Positions 7,764 through 16,155 of a stretch of 64,000 bases of DNA are shown piece by piece (the stretch's first letter is position 1; every line of letters begins with the position of its first letter). Below the pieces are notes generated by a model. That model did not search any database, was not told the origin of the DNA, and worked only from the letters and a program-made list of their open reading frames with translations. Position numbers and translations under genes: made by a program. The DNA is from Ottowia sp. (GTDB lineage Bacteria; Pseudomonadota; Gammaproteobacteria; Burkholderiales; Burkholderiaceae_C): positions 656,419-720,418 of the forward strand of contig NZ_JADJCO010000002.1 in assembly GCF_016703145.1 (NCBI RefSeq), written 5' to 3'.

Positions 7764-8693
7764 ATGAGCCGATTTAATATCAGGTCACTCGACCTCAACC
7801 TGCTGTCGGTGTTCGTGATCCTGTGGGACACGCGCAGCGTGAGCCGCAGCGACCGGTTGGCGCTGACGCAGCCTGCGGTGAGCCATGCCCTCAAGCGGCT
7901 GCGCGAGCGATTGGACGATGCCCTGTTCGTGCCGGGCCGTCAGGGCTTGGTGCCGACGGCGCGTGCCACCGAACTGATCAACCCGGTGCGCAAAGCACTG
8001 ACGCATATCGAGCAGGCGCTGGAGGATGCGCCGCCCTTCGAGCCCGCCGAAGCGCATCGCGAGTTCCGCATTGCCGCACACGATCTGGTCGAGTTCTGGC
8101 TTCTGCCGGCCCTGGTGGAGACGGTCAGCAAGGAAGCGCCCGGCGTCGTGATCCGCATCGTTCCGGTGCCGGAGCCCGGTTCAGTTTCCGACCTGCTGGA
8201 GTCCGGCGATATCGACGTCGTCATTGGCGGGCAGCCGCTCATGGGCATGAGTGTTCGCAGCAAGCCGCTGAGCCAAGTGAAACTCGTCACGCTCATCTGG
8301 AAGCGTGAAGAACTGCGGCGCAGGAAATTTCCGCTGACGCTCTATCTTCAACGGCCGCACGTTGTGTTCCAACTGCGCAACAATGTCGGCAGCATCGTTG
8401 ATCAGGCGTTGGCCGCACAGGGGCACAAGCGCCACGTGGGTGCCATCGTCCAGACCTTTCTGGCCATGCCGGCGATCGCAGAAAAAACCGGATACATCTG
8501 TAATGTCCCGGACCAGATTGGCAACCGATTCGCCGAACTGTTCGACCTCAGCGTGCATCAGCCGCCCGTCGACCTCCCGCCGTTCACACTCTTCCATGCA
8601 TGGCACGCACGCTTCGAGTTCGACCCTGCCCTGGCCTGGCTGCTGGATCGGATCCGGCAGGTAGCGGCGCCGAAGCAGGGCGCCCGGATCTAG
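7764..8693 (+). CDS. LysR-family transcriptional regulator
   Basis: 309 residues. N-terminal winged helix-turn-helix (LDLNLLSVFVILWDTRSVS then ALTQPAVSHALKRLRE, about residues 9-50) and a periplasmic-binding-protein-like effector domain from about 90. The leucine-rich opening LDLNLL and length fit the NahR/NodD/LinR branch. It is divergent from the SsuD-like operon and most likely activates it in response to substrate. Its last four bases overlap the convergent mnmH gene. Inducer unknown. Confidence 0.92.
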   Translation: MSRFNIRSLDLNLLSVFVILWDTRSVSRSDRLALTQPAVSHALKRLRERLDDALFVPGRQGLVPTARATELINPVRKALTHIEQALEDAPPFEPAEAHREFRIAAHDLVEFWLLPALVETVSKEAPGVVIRIVPVPEPGSVSDLLESGDIDVVIGGQPLMGMSVRSKPLSQVKLVTLIWKREELRRRKFPLTLYLQRPHVVFQLRNNVGSIVDQALAAQGHKRHVGAIVQTFLAMPAIAEKTGYICNVPDQIGNRFAELFDLSVHQPPVDLPPFTLFHAWHARFEFDPALAWLLDRIRQVAAPKQGARI

Positions 8694-9748
8694 CTCCGCG
8701 CCAGGATGTCCCTGCTGGCGCGCGCCAAGGTGGCGTCGGAGCGGTCGGCCAGCAGCACCGGCACGGCCTGGTCGAACTGCGCGAAGTGGCGGCGCGTGGA
8801 CGCGGCGTAGCCGGGGTCGTAGTGCTTCTCGAGCAGCTCGCGCACCACGGCTTCGGTTTGCCCGGCGGCCACCTGGGTCTTCCACGCGTCGACGACGGCG
8901 CGCCCGCGCAGCGCCGCCAGCGTGTCCAGCCGCCGGCAGAAGAAATCCGGGTCGCTGACGAAGAACGGGTAGTCCTCCAGCAACAGCGCCACGCGCTCGT
9001 CCTCCGGCAGGTCCACCCGCAGGCAGGGGCTGGCGCGCATGGCCTCGACCAGCGCGTCGGGCAGGGCGACGTTGCCGATCTTCTTGCTCTCGGCTTCGAC
9101 GAACACCGGCCGCGCCGGGTCGAGCGCGCGCAGCGCCTCCCACACGCGCATCTCGAAGTGCTTCTGCGACGGCTGCGGCTGCCCCGGGATCAGCCCCAGC
9201 ACCGAGGCGCGGTGGCTGGCCAGCGCCTCCAGGTCCAGCACCTGGGCGCCGGCGCGCGCCAGCGCGTGCAAGAGGCGCGTCTTGCCCGAGCCGGTGGGGC
9301 CGCAGACCACGCGGTAGCCCAGGCGCTGGGCCTGGTCCGGCAAATCGGCCCGCATGGCGTTGCGGAAGGCCTTGTAGCCGCCCTCGATCAGGTGCGCGCG
9401 AAAGCCGATCTGTCCCAGCACCAGCGCCAGCGCGCCGCTGCGCTGCCCGCCGCGCCAGCAGTACAGCAGGGGCTGCCAATGCTTGGGCTTGTCCATGGCC
9501 TCGCGCTCGATGTGGGCGGCGATGTTGCGCGCCACCAGCGCGGCGCCCAGCTTGCGCGCCTCGAACGGATTGACCTGCCGGTACAGCGTGCCCACGCGCA
9601 CGCGCTCCTCGTCGTGCAGGCTGGGCCAGTTGACGGCGCCGGGCAGGCGGTCGAGCGCGTACTCGCTCTCGCTGCGCGCGTCGATGACGGCGCTGAACTC
9701 GTGCAGACGCGCCAGGGCGTCGGCGGCGGGAATCGGGTGCAGGCTCAT
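8690..9748 (-). CDS. mnmH: tRNA 2-selenouridine/geranyl-2-thiouridine synthase
   Basis: 352 residues. Rhodanese domain with catalytic Cys97 in YCWRGGQRS, followed by a P-loop GPTGSGKT at about 150-157 and the MnmH/SelU-specific C-terminal half (HFEMRVWEALR, PVFVEAESKKIG). The enzyme replaces sulfur by selenium at wobble U34 of certain tRNAs through a geranylated intermediate. No selD is seen in the window, so selenophosphate would have to come from elsewhere. ATG 9748 overlaps the stop of the upstream esterase by four bases, so the two are co-transcribed. Confidence 0.93.
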   Translation of the reverse strand: MSLHPIPAADALARLHEFSAVIDARSESEYALDRLPGAVNWPSLHDEERVRVGTLYRQVNPFEARKLGAALVARNIAAHIEREAMDKPKHWQPLLYCWRGGQRSGALALVLGQIGFRAHLIEGGYKAFRNAMRADLPDQAQRLGYRVVCGPTGSGKTRLLHALARAGAQVLDLEALASHRASVLGLIPGQPQPSQKHFEMRVWEALRALDPARPVFVEAESKKIGNVALPDALVEAMRASPCLRVDLPEDERVALLLEDYPFFVSDPDFFCRRLDTLAALRGRAVVDAWKTQVAAGQTEAVVRELLEKHYDPGYAASTRRHFAQFDQAVPVLLADRSDATLARASRDILARS

Positions 9749-10371
9749 CTCAGCAGTTTTCGCAGTTCTGGCCAGACGTTGGCCAGGATGGCGGGGTGCG
9801 CCTCGGCCGTGGGGTGGATGCGGTCGGCCTGGAACAGCGCCGCCGCGTCGGGCCGGTCGGCCACGCCCTTCAGCAGGAAGGGCACCAGGGCCGCCTGCTG
9901 CGCCCGCGCCACCTTGGGGAACACGGCGGCGAAGCGCCGCCCGTAGTCCCCGCCGTAGTTGGGCGGCACCTGCATGCCGGCCAGCAGCACCTTGGCGCCG
10001 GCCTGACCCGCGGCCTGCGCCATGGCCGCCAGGTTGGCCTGCGTCATGTCCAGCGGCAGGCCGCGCAGCGCGTCGTTGCCGCCGAGCGCGATCACCACCA
10101 CGGCGGGGCGATGCGTCCGCAGGAGCGCGGGCAGACGCGCGCGCCCGCCCGAGGTGGTGTCGCCCGAAATGCTGGCGTTGACCACCCTGGCGGCGATCTT
10201 CTCGGCGGAGAGCTTGCGGTCCAGCAGCGCCACCCAGCCGGCGCCGCGCGCGATGCCGTATTCGGCGCTGAGCGAATCGCCCAGCACCAGGACCACGGGC
10301 GGCTCGGCGGCGGCGCGGGCGCCCAGCGGCGCCGCGGCCAGGGTGCAGCGGATAAAGTGTCGTCGGTTCAA
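9745..10371 (-). CDS. tesA: SGNH-family esterase/lysophospholipase (TesA-like)
   Basis: 208 residues from a TTG start at 10371, preceded by AAAGG at seven bases; no ATG fits, since the frame upstream lacks coding character. Signal sequence with twin basic residues (NRRHFIRCTLAAA) then the SGNH blocks: GDSLSAEYG (Ser33), an Asn in SISGDTTSGG, GGNDALRG, and Asp/His in DRIHPTAEAH. Periplasmic esterase, thioesterase or arylesterase of the E. coli TesA type. The divergent ABC ATPase starts only 15 bases away, the same neighbour as in the E. coli tesA-ybbA pair. Confidence 0.88.
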   Translation of the reverse strand: MNRRHFIRCTLAAAPLGARAAAEPPVVLVLGDSLSAEYGIARGAGWVALLDRKLSAEKIAARVVNASISGDTTSGGRARLPALLRTHRPAVVVIALGGNDALRGLPLDMTQANLAAMAQAAGQAGAKVLLAGMQVPPNYGGDYGRRFAAVFPKVARAQQAALVPFLLKGVADRPDAAALFQADRIHPTAEAHPAILANVWPELRKLLR

Positions 10372-10386
10372 ACGGATGGCCTTTTC

Positions 10387-11118
10387 ATGACAGATGCAAC
10401 GCTCGGCCCTCGGCCCGACGCTTCTCGCTCCCCCGTCATCGCGGTGGAGCACGTGTCCAAGTCGGTCACCGACTCCTCCGGCACGCTGGATATTTTGCGC
10501 GATGTCCACTTCAGCCTCGCCGCGCGCGAGACAGTGGCCATCGTCGGCGCCTCGGGTTCGGGCAAGAGCACGTTGCTGTCGATCATCGCCGGGCTGGACA
10601 CGCCCACGCGCGGCACGGTGCGGCTGGGCGGCGACGACCTGTTCGCCGTGGACGAGGACGAGCGCGCGCGGCTGCGGGCGCGCCAGGTCGGCTTCGTGTT
10701 CCAGAGTTTCCAGCTCATGGGCAACCTCACCGCCCTGGAGAACGTGATGCTGCCGCTGGAGCTGGCCGGCCGTCGGGACGCGCGCCGCGCCGCCACCGAG
10801 ATGCTGGCGCGCGTGGGCCTGAGCCAGCGCCTGGGCCACTACCCGCGCCTGCTGTCCGGCGGCGAGCAGCAGCGCGTGGCGCTGGCGCGCGCCTTCGTCG
10901 TGCGCCCGGCGGTGCTGCTGGCAGACGAGCCCACCGGCAGCCTGGACTTCGCCACCGGTGAGAAGGTGATGGCGCTGATGTTCGACCTGAACCGCGAGCA
11001 GGGCACCACGCTGGTGCTGGTCACGCACGACCCCGCCATCGCCGCGCTGTGCCAGCGGAGGCTGACGGTGGAGGCGGGCAGGATCGTGCAGGACGGTGCC
11101 ATGGCCGAATTTTCTTGA
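10387..11118 (+). CDS. ybbA: ABC transporter ATP-binding protein, YbbA/LolD type
   Basis: 243 residues with all ATPase motifs: Walker A GASGSGKST, Q-loop in FVFQSFQL, signature LSGGEQQR, Walker B VLLADEPTG, and the switch His in VTHDP. It belongs to the LolD/MacB/YbbA group that works with FtsX-like permeases. The expected large permease (YbbP) is not next to it: the following gene is an IclR regulator, so the ATPase is an orphan here. The start shares its short upstream region with the divergent tesA. Confidence 0.88.
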   Translation: MTDATLGPRPDASRSPVIAVEHVSKSVTDSSGTLDILRDVHFSLAARETVAIVGASGSGKSTLLSIIAGLDTPTRGTVRLGGDDLFAVDEDERARLRARQVGFVFQSFQLMGNLTALENVMLPLELAGRRDARRAATEMLARVGLSQRLGHYPRLLSGGEQQRVALARAFVVRPAVLLADEPTGSLDFATGEKVMALMFDLNREQGTTLVLVTHDPAIAALCQRRLTVEAGRIVQDGAMAEFS

Positions 11119-11286
11119 GATTTATGTCATTTTCCCATGTGCATCATGGCTTTGTTGCTACATAAAACATAGCAATCAGGCGGCGGCTTGTGCGCAGCCC
11201 CCCCGCTGGCCGGGTTGCCCGCTAGGTGTTTTGAATATTGAAACTCTGGTTTGAGAACGCAGGGCCTATCCCTACATTCTCGCCCC

Positions 11287-12096
11287 ATGATCCGCGAACT
11301 CCAGCACCAGTCCGACTTGGCTGTCGTCCGCGCGGAGGATCCCCATTTCGCGGGCACGCTGGCCAAGGGCCTGATGATTCTGCAAGCCTTCGTGCGCGAG
11401 CCCCGGCCCTATGCCAACAGCGAACTGGCCGCGCTGCTGGGGCTGTCGCGGCCCACGGTGTCGCGGCTGTGCCGCACGCTGACGGCGCTGGGCTACCTGG
11501 ACCACGACGAACGCATCGACCGCTACCTCATCGGCCCGGCGGCGGTGGCGCTGGGTTACCCGTACATCGTCTCGATCGACCTGCGCGCGCAGGCCCGGCC
11601 CGCCATGCAGGCACTGGCCAACCAGGTGCGCGGGGCGGTGTCCATGGGGGTCGTGCTGGGGCTGGACGTGATCTACGTCGAGAGCTGCGCCTGGCAGCGT
11701 GGCACGCTGGCGCGGCCGGACATGGGCGCGGTGCGCGGTCTGGCTGAAATGGCGATGGGCCGCGCCTGGCTCTACACGCTGGATGCCGACAAGCGCGCCG
11801 AGGTGCTGCGGCAGATTCAGGCCCAGCGCCCCGACGAGATGGCGCGCTGCGCGGCGGGCATCGAGGACTCGCTCGCCACGCAGGCGCGCCTGGGCTTCGC
11901 GGTGAACTACGGCGACGCGGAGTACGGGGAATACGGCGTGGGGCTGTGTTCGCGCATTCGCCACGGCACGCGCCCGTTGGTCTTCAACTGCGCCATCTCG
12001 CCCACGCGTATGCGGCCCCGCGAGCTGCGCAACACCGTCGGCCCGCAGCTGGTGGAGCTGGTGCAGCACTGCGAGCGCACGGCAGGCTTCGCGTGA
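11287..12096 (+). CDS. IclR-family transcriptional regulator
   Basis: 269 residues. Winged helix in the first ~80 (FAGTLAKGLMILQAF, then NSELAALLGLSRPTVSRLCRTL) and an IclR effector domain after it (ISMGVVLGLD-like core, GRAWLYTLD, CSRIRHGTRP). ATG 11287 gives the normal family length; an in-frame ATG at 11251 would add 12 residues. The gene stands first in a same-strand series with a Bug binding protein and four DUF1254 proteins, so it probably controls them. Effector unknown. Confidence 0.9.
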   Translation: MIRELQHQSDLAVVRAEDPHFAGTLAKGLMILQAFVREPRPYANSELAALLGLSRPTVSRLCRTLTALGYLDHDERIDRYLIGPAAVALGYPYIVSIDLRAQARPAMQALANQVRGAVSMGVVLGLDVIYVESCAWQRGTLARPDMGAVRGLAEMAMGRAWLYTLDADKRAEVLRQIQAQRPDEMARCAAGIEDSLATQARLGFAVNYGDAEYGEYGVGLCSRIRHGTRPLVFNCAISPTRMRPRELRNTVGPQLVELVQHCERTAGFA

Positions 12097-12290
12097 CGTC
12101 CTGATGCCCGAGACGTTCCTGCCGGAGGCAAAATGCATGATTCTGGACTTCCTCTTTTCCCCTGCGGCGCAGCTGTCGGCGCCTCGCAGAACGCCCAGAA
12201 GATGACCGCCGACGGCGTGGCCGCGGTGGATGCCGTGGTGAGCTTCGCGGCCCCCTGAATTCCATTCCCAACCAAAAGGAGACAAGCGAC

Positions 12291-13268
12291 ATGACGAACA
12301 ACATGATCCCCTCGCGCCGCCGCATGCTGGCAAGCGCAGCCCTGCTGGCCGCCGCGCCGTGGCAGGCCGTCCGGGCGGCTGACCAGCCGATCCGGCTGAT
12401 CGTGCCTTTCCCCGCCGGGGGTGGCGCCGACGTGATGGGCCGCCTGCTGGCCCAGGGGCTGGGCAAGGAACTGGGCGTCACGGTGATCGTGGACAACGTG
12501 GCCGGCGCCACCGGCACCATCGGCGCAGCCCAGGTGGCGCGCGCCGCGCCGGACGGGCGCACCTTGCTGCTGGGCATCAGCGCCACGATGGCCATCGCCC
12601 CGGCGCTGTTCAAGGGCCTGCGCTACGACACGGCCAAGGACTTCATCGCCCTGGCCCGCGTCGCCCATACCGGCAACGTGCTGGCGGCCAACCCCAAGTA
12701 CCCGGCCAACACCGCTGCCGAGATGGTGGCGCTGGCCAAGCGCACGGGCGAACCGGTGGTCTACGCCTCCTGGGGCAACGGCTCGGGCGGTCACTTGGCG
12801 GCGGAGAGCATCCGCACGCTCACCGGCATCAAGATGGAGCATGTGCCCTACAAAGGCGTGGCCCCGCTGATGCAGGATCTGATCGGCGGGCAGGTCCAGG
12901 TGGGCATGGTGGACGTCGCGGGCGCGCTGCCGCAAATCCGCGCGGGCAAGATCAAGGCACTGGCCATGACCGGGAGCAAGCGCTCCTCTGCCCTGCCGCA
13001 GACGCCCACGCTGAAGGAAGGTGGCATCGCCTTCGACACCGAAAGCTGGTTCGGCCTGTTCGCCCCCGCGCGCTTGCCCGAGGCCGAGGCGCAAAAGATC
13101 GCCGGGGCTGCCGAGCGCGCGCTGCGCAACCCCGAAGTCATCGCGCGCATCAAGGAACTGGGTGTGGAAGCCGACCCCATCGGGCGCGCCGACTTCGATA
13201 AACAATGGCGTGCCGACATAGTGACCTGGGGGCGCCTGGTGCAGCAAAGCGGCGCCAAGGTGGGTTGA
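12291..13268 (+). CDS. Bug/TctC-family periplasmic solute-binding protein
   Basis: 325 residues. The signal sequence has three arginines before the hydrophobic core (SRRRMLASAALLAAA), so Tat export is possible. Mature part shows VPFPAGGGADVMGRLLA, VDNVAGATGTIGAAQVA, GNGSGGHLA and HVPYKGVAPLMQDL, the usual Bug ligand-pocket blocks. Clear ribosome-binding site AAAGGAGAC. No TctAB permease nearby. Four bases separate it from the first DUF1254 gene, hence an operon. The 194-bp gap before it holds only a 41-codon open frame of no recognisable family. Confidence 0.92.
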   Translation: MTNNMIPSRRRMLASAALLAAAPWQAVRAADQPIRLIVPFPAGGGADVMGRLLAQGLGKELGVTVIVDNVAGATGTIGAAQVARAAPDGRTLLLGISATMAIAPALFKGLRYDTAKDFIALARVAHTGNVLAANPKYPANTAAEMVALAKRTGEPVVYASWGNGSGGHLAAESIRTLTGIKMEHVPYKGVAPLMQDLIGGQVQVGMVDVAGALPQIRAGKIKALAMTGSKRSSALPQTPTLKEGGIAFDTESWFGLFAPARLPEAEAQKIAGAAERALRNPEVIARIKELGVEADPIGRADFDKQWRADIVTWGRLVQQSGAKVG

Positions 13269-13272
13269 GCAG

Positions 13273-14577
13273 ATGAGCACACAGCCCTTCCTGAGCCAGG
13301 CATTCCACAGCCCGCAGGCGGCCTGGATGGCCCACAGCGCCGCGCCCGCCGTCGTCGCGGGCTACCCGCTGCTGGAATCCATCCGCACCTGCCATGTGCA
13401 GACCTCGCCTGGCGCGTCGGCCTACGGCCGCGCGCCCTTCAACACCTTCGGCCACAGCCGCGAACGCTGGACCGACCGCGACCGAGACATCGTTACCCCC
13501 GCCAACGATCTGCTCTACAGCAACGCCTGGCTTGACCTGCGCCAGGGGCCGGTGGTCATCACCGTGCCGCCGCAGACCGGGCGCTACTTCGTGCTGGAGT
13601 TGATGGACGCCTACACCAACAACTTCCACAACATCGGCACGCGCAACACGGCGCCGGGCGGCGAGCGTTTTGCGCTCATCGGCCCCGGCAGCGACGCTAC
13701 CGTCCCCGAGGGAACCACGCCCATCCACAGCCCCACGGCCCTGGTCTGGGTGCTGGGCCGCGTGCTGGTGGACGGCGACGCGGACGAGGAGGCCGCGCGC
13801 GGCTTTCAGGCCGGTTTCCGCATCGACGGGCCTGCCACCCCCGCGCCGCCGCCCAGCGTGGCGCAGTGGCAGCAGGGCGGCGACGAGGTGCTGGACTTCT
13901 TCGCCAACCTGGCCCGTGCGCTGCACGACTTTCCGCCACCGCCCTCGCAGCGCGGGGTGTTCGACCTGCTGCGCGGCGCGCACCTGCGGCTGAGCCCGGA
14001 TGGCAAGCTGGGCGACCTGCGCCCCGCCACGCTGGAAGGGCTGCGCGCCGCCTACGCCACGGCCATGCAGACGATCGAAGGCATGACGCGCGCCGCCTCC
14101 AAGGCCCCGTGGCGCTACTCCACACGCCTGGGCCGCTACGGCGACGACCTGATGCTGCGCGCCGCCACCGCCTGGAAGGGCCTGGGCGCGCTGGCCGCCG
14201 ACGAGGCCATCTACGCCGTGACCGACTACGACGATCAGGGCGAACTGCTCGACGGCCAGCGCCTGTACCGCCTGCACTTCGCCGACGGCGGCCAGGTGCC
14301 TGCCGGCGCGTTCTGGTCGGTCACCCTGTATGGCGAGGACCGCTACCTTGCGCCCAACCCCATCGGCCGCTACGCGCTGGGCAACCGCAGCCCGCTCCAG
14401 CGCAACGCCGACGGCAGCCTGACGCTGTACGTCTCGCAGCAGCCGCCCCCCGGCCCGCGCGAGAACTGGCTGCCCGCGCCCGCGGGCGGCTTCTACCTCA
14501 TCCTGCGGCTCTACCACCCGCAGCCCGCCTTCCTGGATGGCAGCTACCGCATGCCGCCGCTGGAGCACGTCGCATGA
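13273..14577 (+). CDS. DUF1254/DUF1214 protein, paralogue 1 (no signal peptide)
   Basis: 434 residues. N-terminal DUF1254 region (VTPANDLLYSNAWLDL, GPVVITVPPQTGRYF, LMDAYTNNFHNIG) and C-terminal DUF1214 region (AFWSVTLYGEDRYL, NPIGRYALGNRS, ENWLPAP). No signal peptide is visible, in contrast to paralogues 3 and 4. I know no firmly established biochemical function for the family. Follows the Bug gene by four bases and overlaps the next gene by ATGA, so it is part of a translationally coupled operon. Confidence 0.88.
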   Translation: MSTQPFLSQAFHSPQAAWMAHSAAPAVVAGYPLLESIRTCHVQTSPGASAYGRAPFNTFGHSRERWTDRDRDIVTPANDLLYSNAWLDLRQGPVVITVPPQTGRYFVLELMDAYTNNFHNIGTRNTAPGGERFALIGPGSDATVPEGTTPIHSPTALVWVLGRVLVDGDADEEAARGFQAGFRIDGPATPAPPPSVAQWQQGGDEVLDFFANLARALHDFPPPPSQRGVFDLLRGAHLRLSPDGKLGDLRPATLEGLRAAYATAMQTIEGMTRAASKAPWRYSTRLGRYGDDLMLRAATAWKGLGALAADEAIYAVTDYDDQGELLDGQRLYRLHFADGGQVPAGAFWSVTLYGEDRYLAPNPIGRYALGNRSPLQRNADGSLTLYVSQQPPPGPRENWLPAPAGGFYLILRLYHPQPAFLDGSYRMPPLEHVA

Positions 14578-15857
14578 ACACCTCGACCTCACGCACCCAC
14601 CAAGCCATCGTCCACACCCTGCCGCTGTTCGAGATGATGCGCATGCGCGCCGCCACCGCGCCGCGCAAGCACCCGCAGCTCGGCTTCGCGGGGGCCGATG
14701 AGGCCTCCAACCTGCGCTGGGCCAACACCTTCACCCACTCCAAGCGCCTGCTCACGCCGGCCGACCGCGCCGTTGTCTCGCCCAACAACGACACGGTCTA
14801 CCTCAACACCTGGCTCGACCTGTCCGATGGCCCGTTGGTCATCGAAGCGCCCGACATGGGCGAGCGCTACTGGACGCTGGGCTTCCTCGACATGTGGACC
14901 AACCCCTTCGCCTACGCAGGCCGCCGCACCACGGGCAACCGTGCGCAGCGCCTGTTCGTGCACGGGCCGCGGTGGCAAGGCACGGTGCCCGAAGGCATGG
15001 TGGAAATCGCCGCGCCGGGCATGGACCTGTGGATCATCGGCCGCGTGCTGGTCGATCCCAACGACGAGGACCTGGCCCGCGTCGCCGCGCTGCAGCAGCA
15101 GTTCGCCATCCTGCGCGCCGACACGATGCAGCCCGCCGCCAGCAAGGTCGACGCGGCGATGAACGGCCGCAAGACCGACACGCCCGACGCCGCCGAATAC
15201 CGTGCCGTCGTCGAAGCGGCCTGGGCGCGCAACCCCGCGCCGCGGGACGACACCGCCGCCCAGCCCTTGTGGCGCGAGGCCGTGGCGGCGGGCGATGCGG
15301 CCTTGCAACAGGCGCTGGCCGACGTGTGCGACGAACTGCGCCAGAGCGCGCAGGCCTCCGACCTGGGCGGCGGCTGGAACGTGCCCGTCACCATCCGCAC
15401 CCACTGGGGCGAGCAGATCGCGCTGCGCGCGCGCGTGGCCCGCAACTTGATCGGCGCGCTGGGCATCGAGGAGGCCATGTACCCCGTGGCCGAGGTCGAT
15501 GCGCAAGGCCAGGCACTCGACGGCGCGCACCGCTACGAACTGCGCTTCGCGCCGGGCGCGGCGCCGCAGGTCGATGCCTTCTGGTCGCTGACGATGTACC
15601 GCAAGTCCGACTGCCTGCTGGTGGACAACCCCATCGACCGCTACTCGATCGGCGACCGCACGCCCGGCCTGCGCTGGGACGCGGATGGCGGCCTGCGCAT
15701 CGCGATCCAGCATGACGAGCCCGCCGATCCCGCTGCGCGCGCCAACTGGCTGCCGGCGCCGCGCGAGCCGTTCTACGTGGCCCTGCGCCTGTACCAGCCG
15801 CGCCAGGCGCACCTGGATTTCACCTTCACCTATCCGCCGGTCACACGGCTGGAATGA
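14574..15857 (+). CDS. DUF1254/DUF1214 protein, paralogue 2 (no signal peptide)
   Basis: 427 residues, start ATG overlapping the previous stop (ATGA). Same order of blocks as paralogue 1: VSPNNDTVYLNTWLDL, DGPLVIEAPDMGERYW, then FWSLTMYRKSDCLLV, NPIDRYSIGDRT and ANWLPAPREPFYVALRLY. No signal peptide seen. Divergence from paralogue 1 is large outside the shared blocks, so this is not a recent tandem copy. Function unknown; coupling with a solute-binding protein suggests metabolism of an imported compound (inference). Confidence 0.87.
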   Translation: MNTSTSRTHQAIVHTLPLFEMMRMRAATAPRKHPQLGFAGADEASNLRWANTFTHSKRLLTPADRAVVSPNNDTVYLNTWLDLSDGPLVIEAPDMGERYWTLGFLDMWTNPFAYAGRRTTGNRAQRLFVHGPRWQGTVPEGMVEIAAPGMDLWIIGRVLVDPNDEDLARVAALQQQFAILRADTMQPAASKVDAAMNGRKTDTPDAAEYRAVVEAAWARNPAPRDDTAAQPLWREAVAAGDAALQQALADVCDELRQSAQASDLGGGWNVPVTIRTHWGEQIALRARVARNLIGALGIEEAMYPVAEVDAQGQALDGAHRYELRFAPGAAPQVDAFWSLTMYRKSDCLLVDNPIDRYSIGDRTPGLRWDADGGLRIAIQHDEPADPAARANWLPAPREPFYVALRLYQPRQAHLDFTFTYPPVTRLE

Positions 15858-15872
15858 AAGAGGGATGCAACC

Positions 15873-16037
15873 GTGCCCAGCTGCCTCCTGGTCGGCGTGC
15901 CCGCACAGGCCACCGCCTGGCCCGACGAAATCGTGCGCGTGGAGCCGCCCCACGGTGCGGGCGGCTCCAGCGATATCGGACAGGAAATGACGCGCTGGAG
16001 CGAGGTGATCCGCGTTGTCGGCGTCCAGGGCGAGTGA
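15873..16037 (+). pseudogene. collapsed Bug/TctC gene (internal deletion)
   Basis: An open 55-codon frame from GTG joins the two ends of a Bug protein and lacks the ~250 residues between. AQATAWPDEIVRVEPPHGAGG then SSDI looks like the mature N-terminus with its GGSSDI pocket loop, and QEMTRWSEVIRVVGVQ looks like the family C-terminus. The junction is in frame. It lies between DUF1254 paralogues 2 and 3, so the cluster probably once held another binding protein. The region from 16038 to the next start carries no gene. Confidence 0.55.
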
Positions 16038-16155
16038 GGCGATCGGCTTGTGCCGATTCAGCGAAGGCAGATCGCGACAAGAACTCGACGGCTGCGGCAA
16101 CCGATCACCGTGGCCGCGCACATACACAGAATTCACACCACCAAGAGGAGACTCC

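Noticed and set aside
12133..12258. 41-codon frame between the IclR and Bug genes
   Set aside because: Too short, no ribosome-binding site of note beyond GGAGG and no recognisable family; may be a worn gene end but I cannot say of what.
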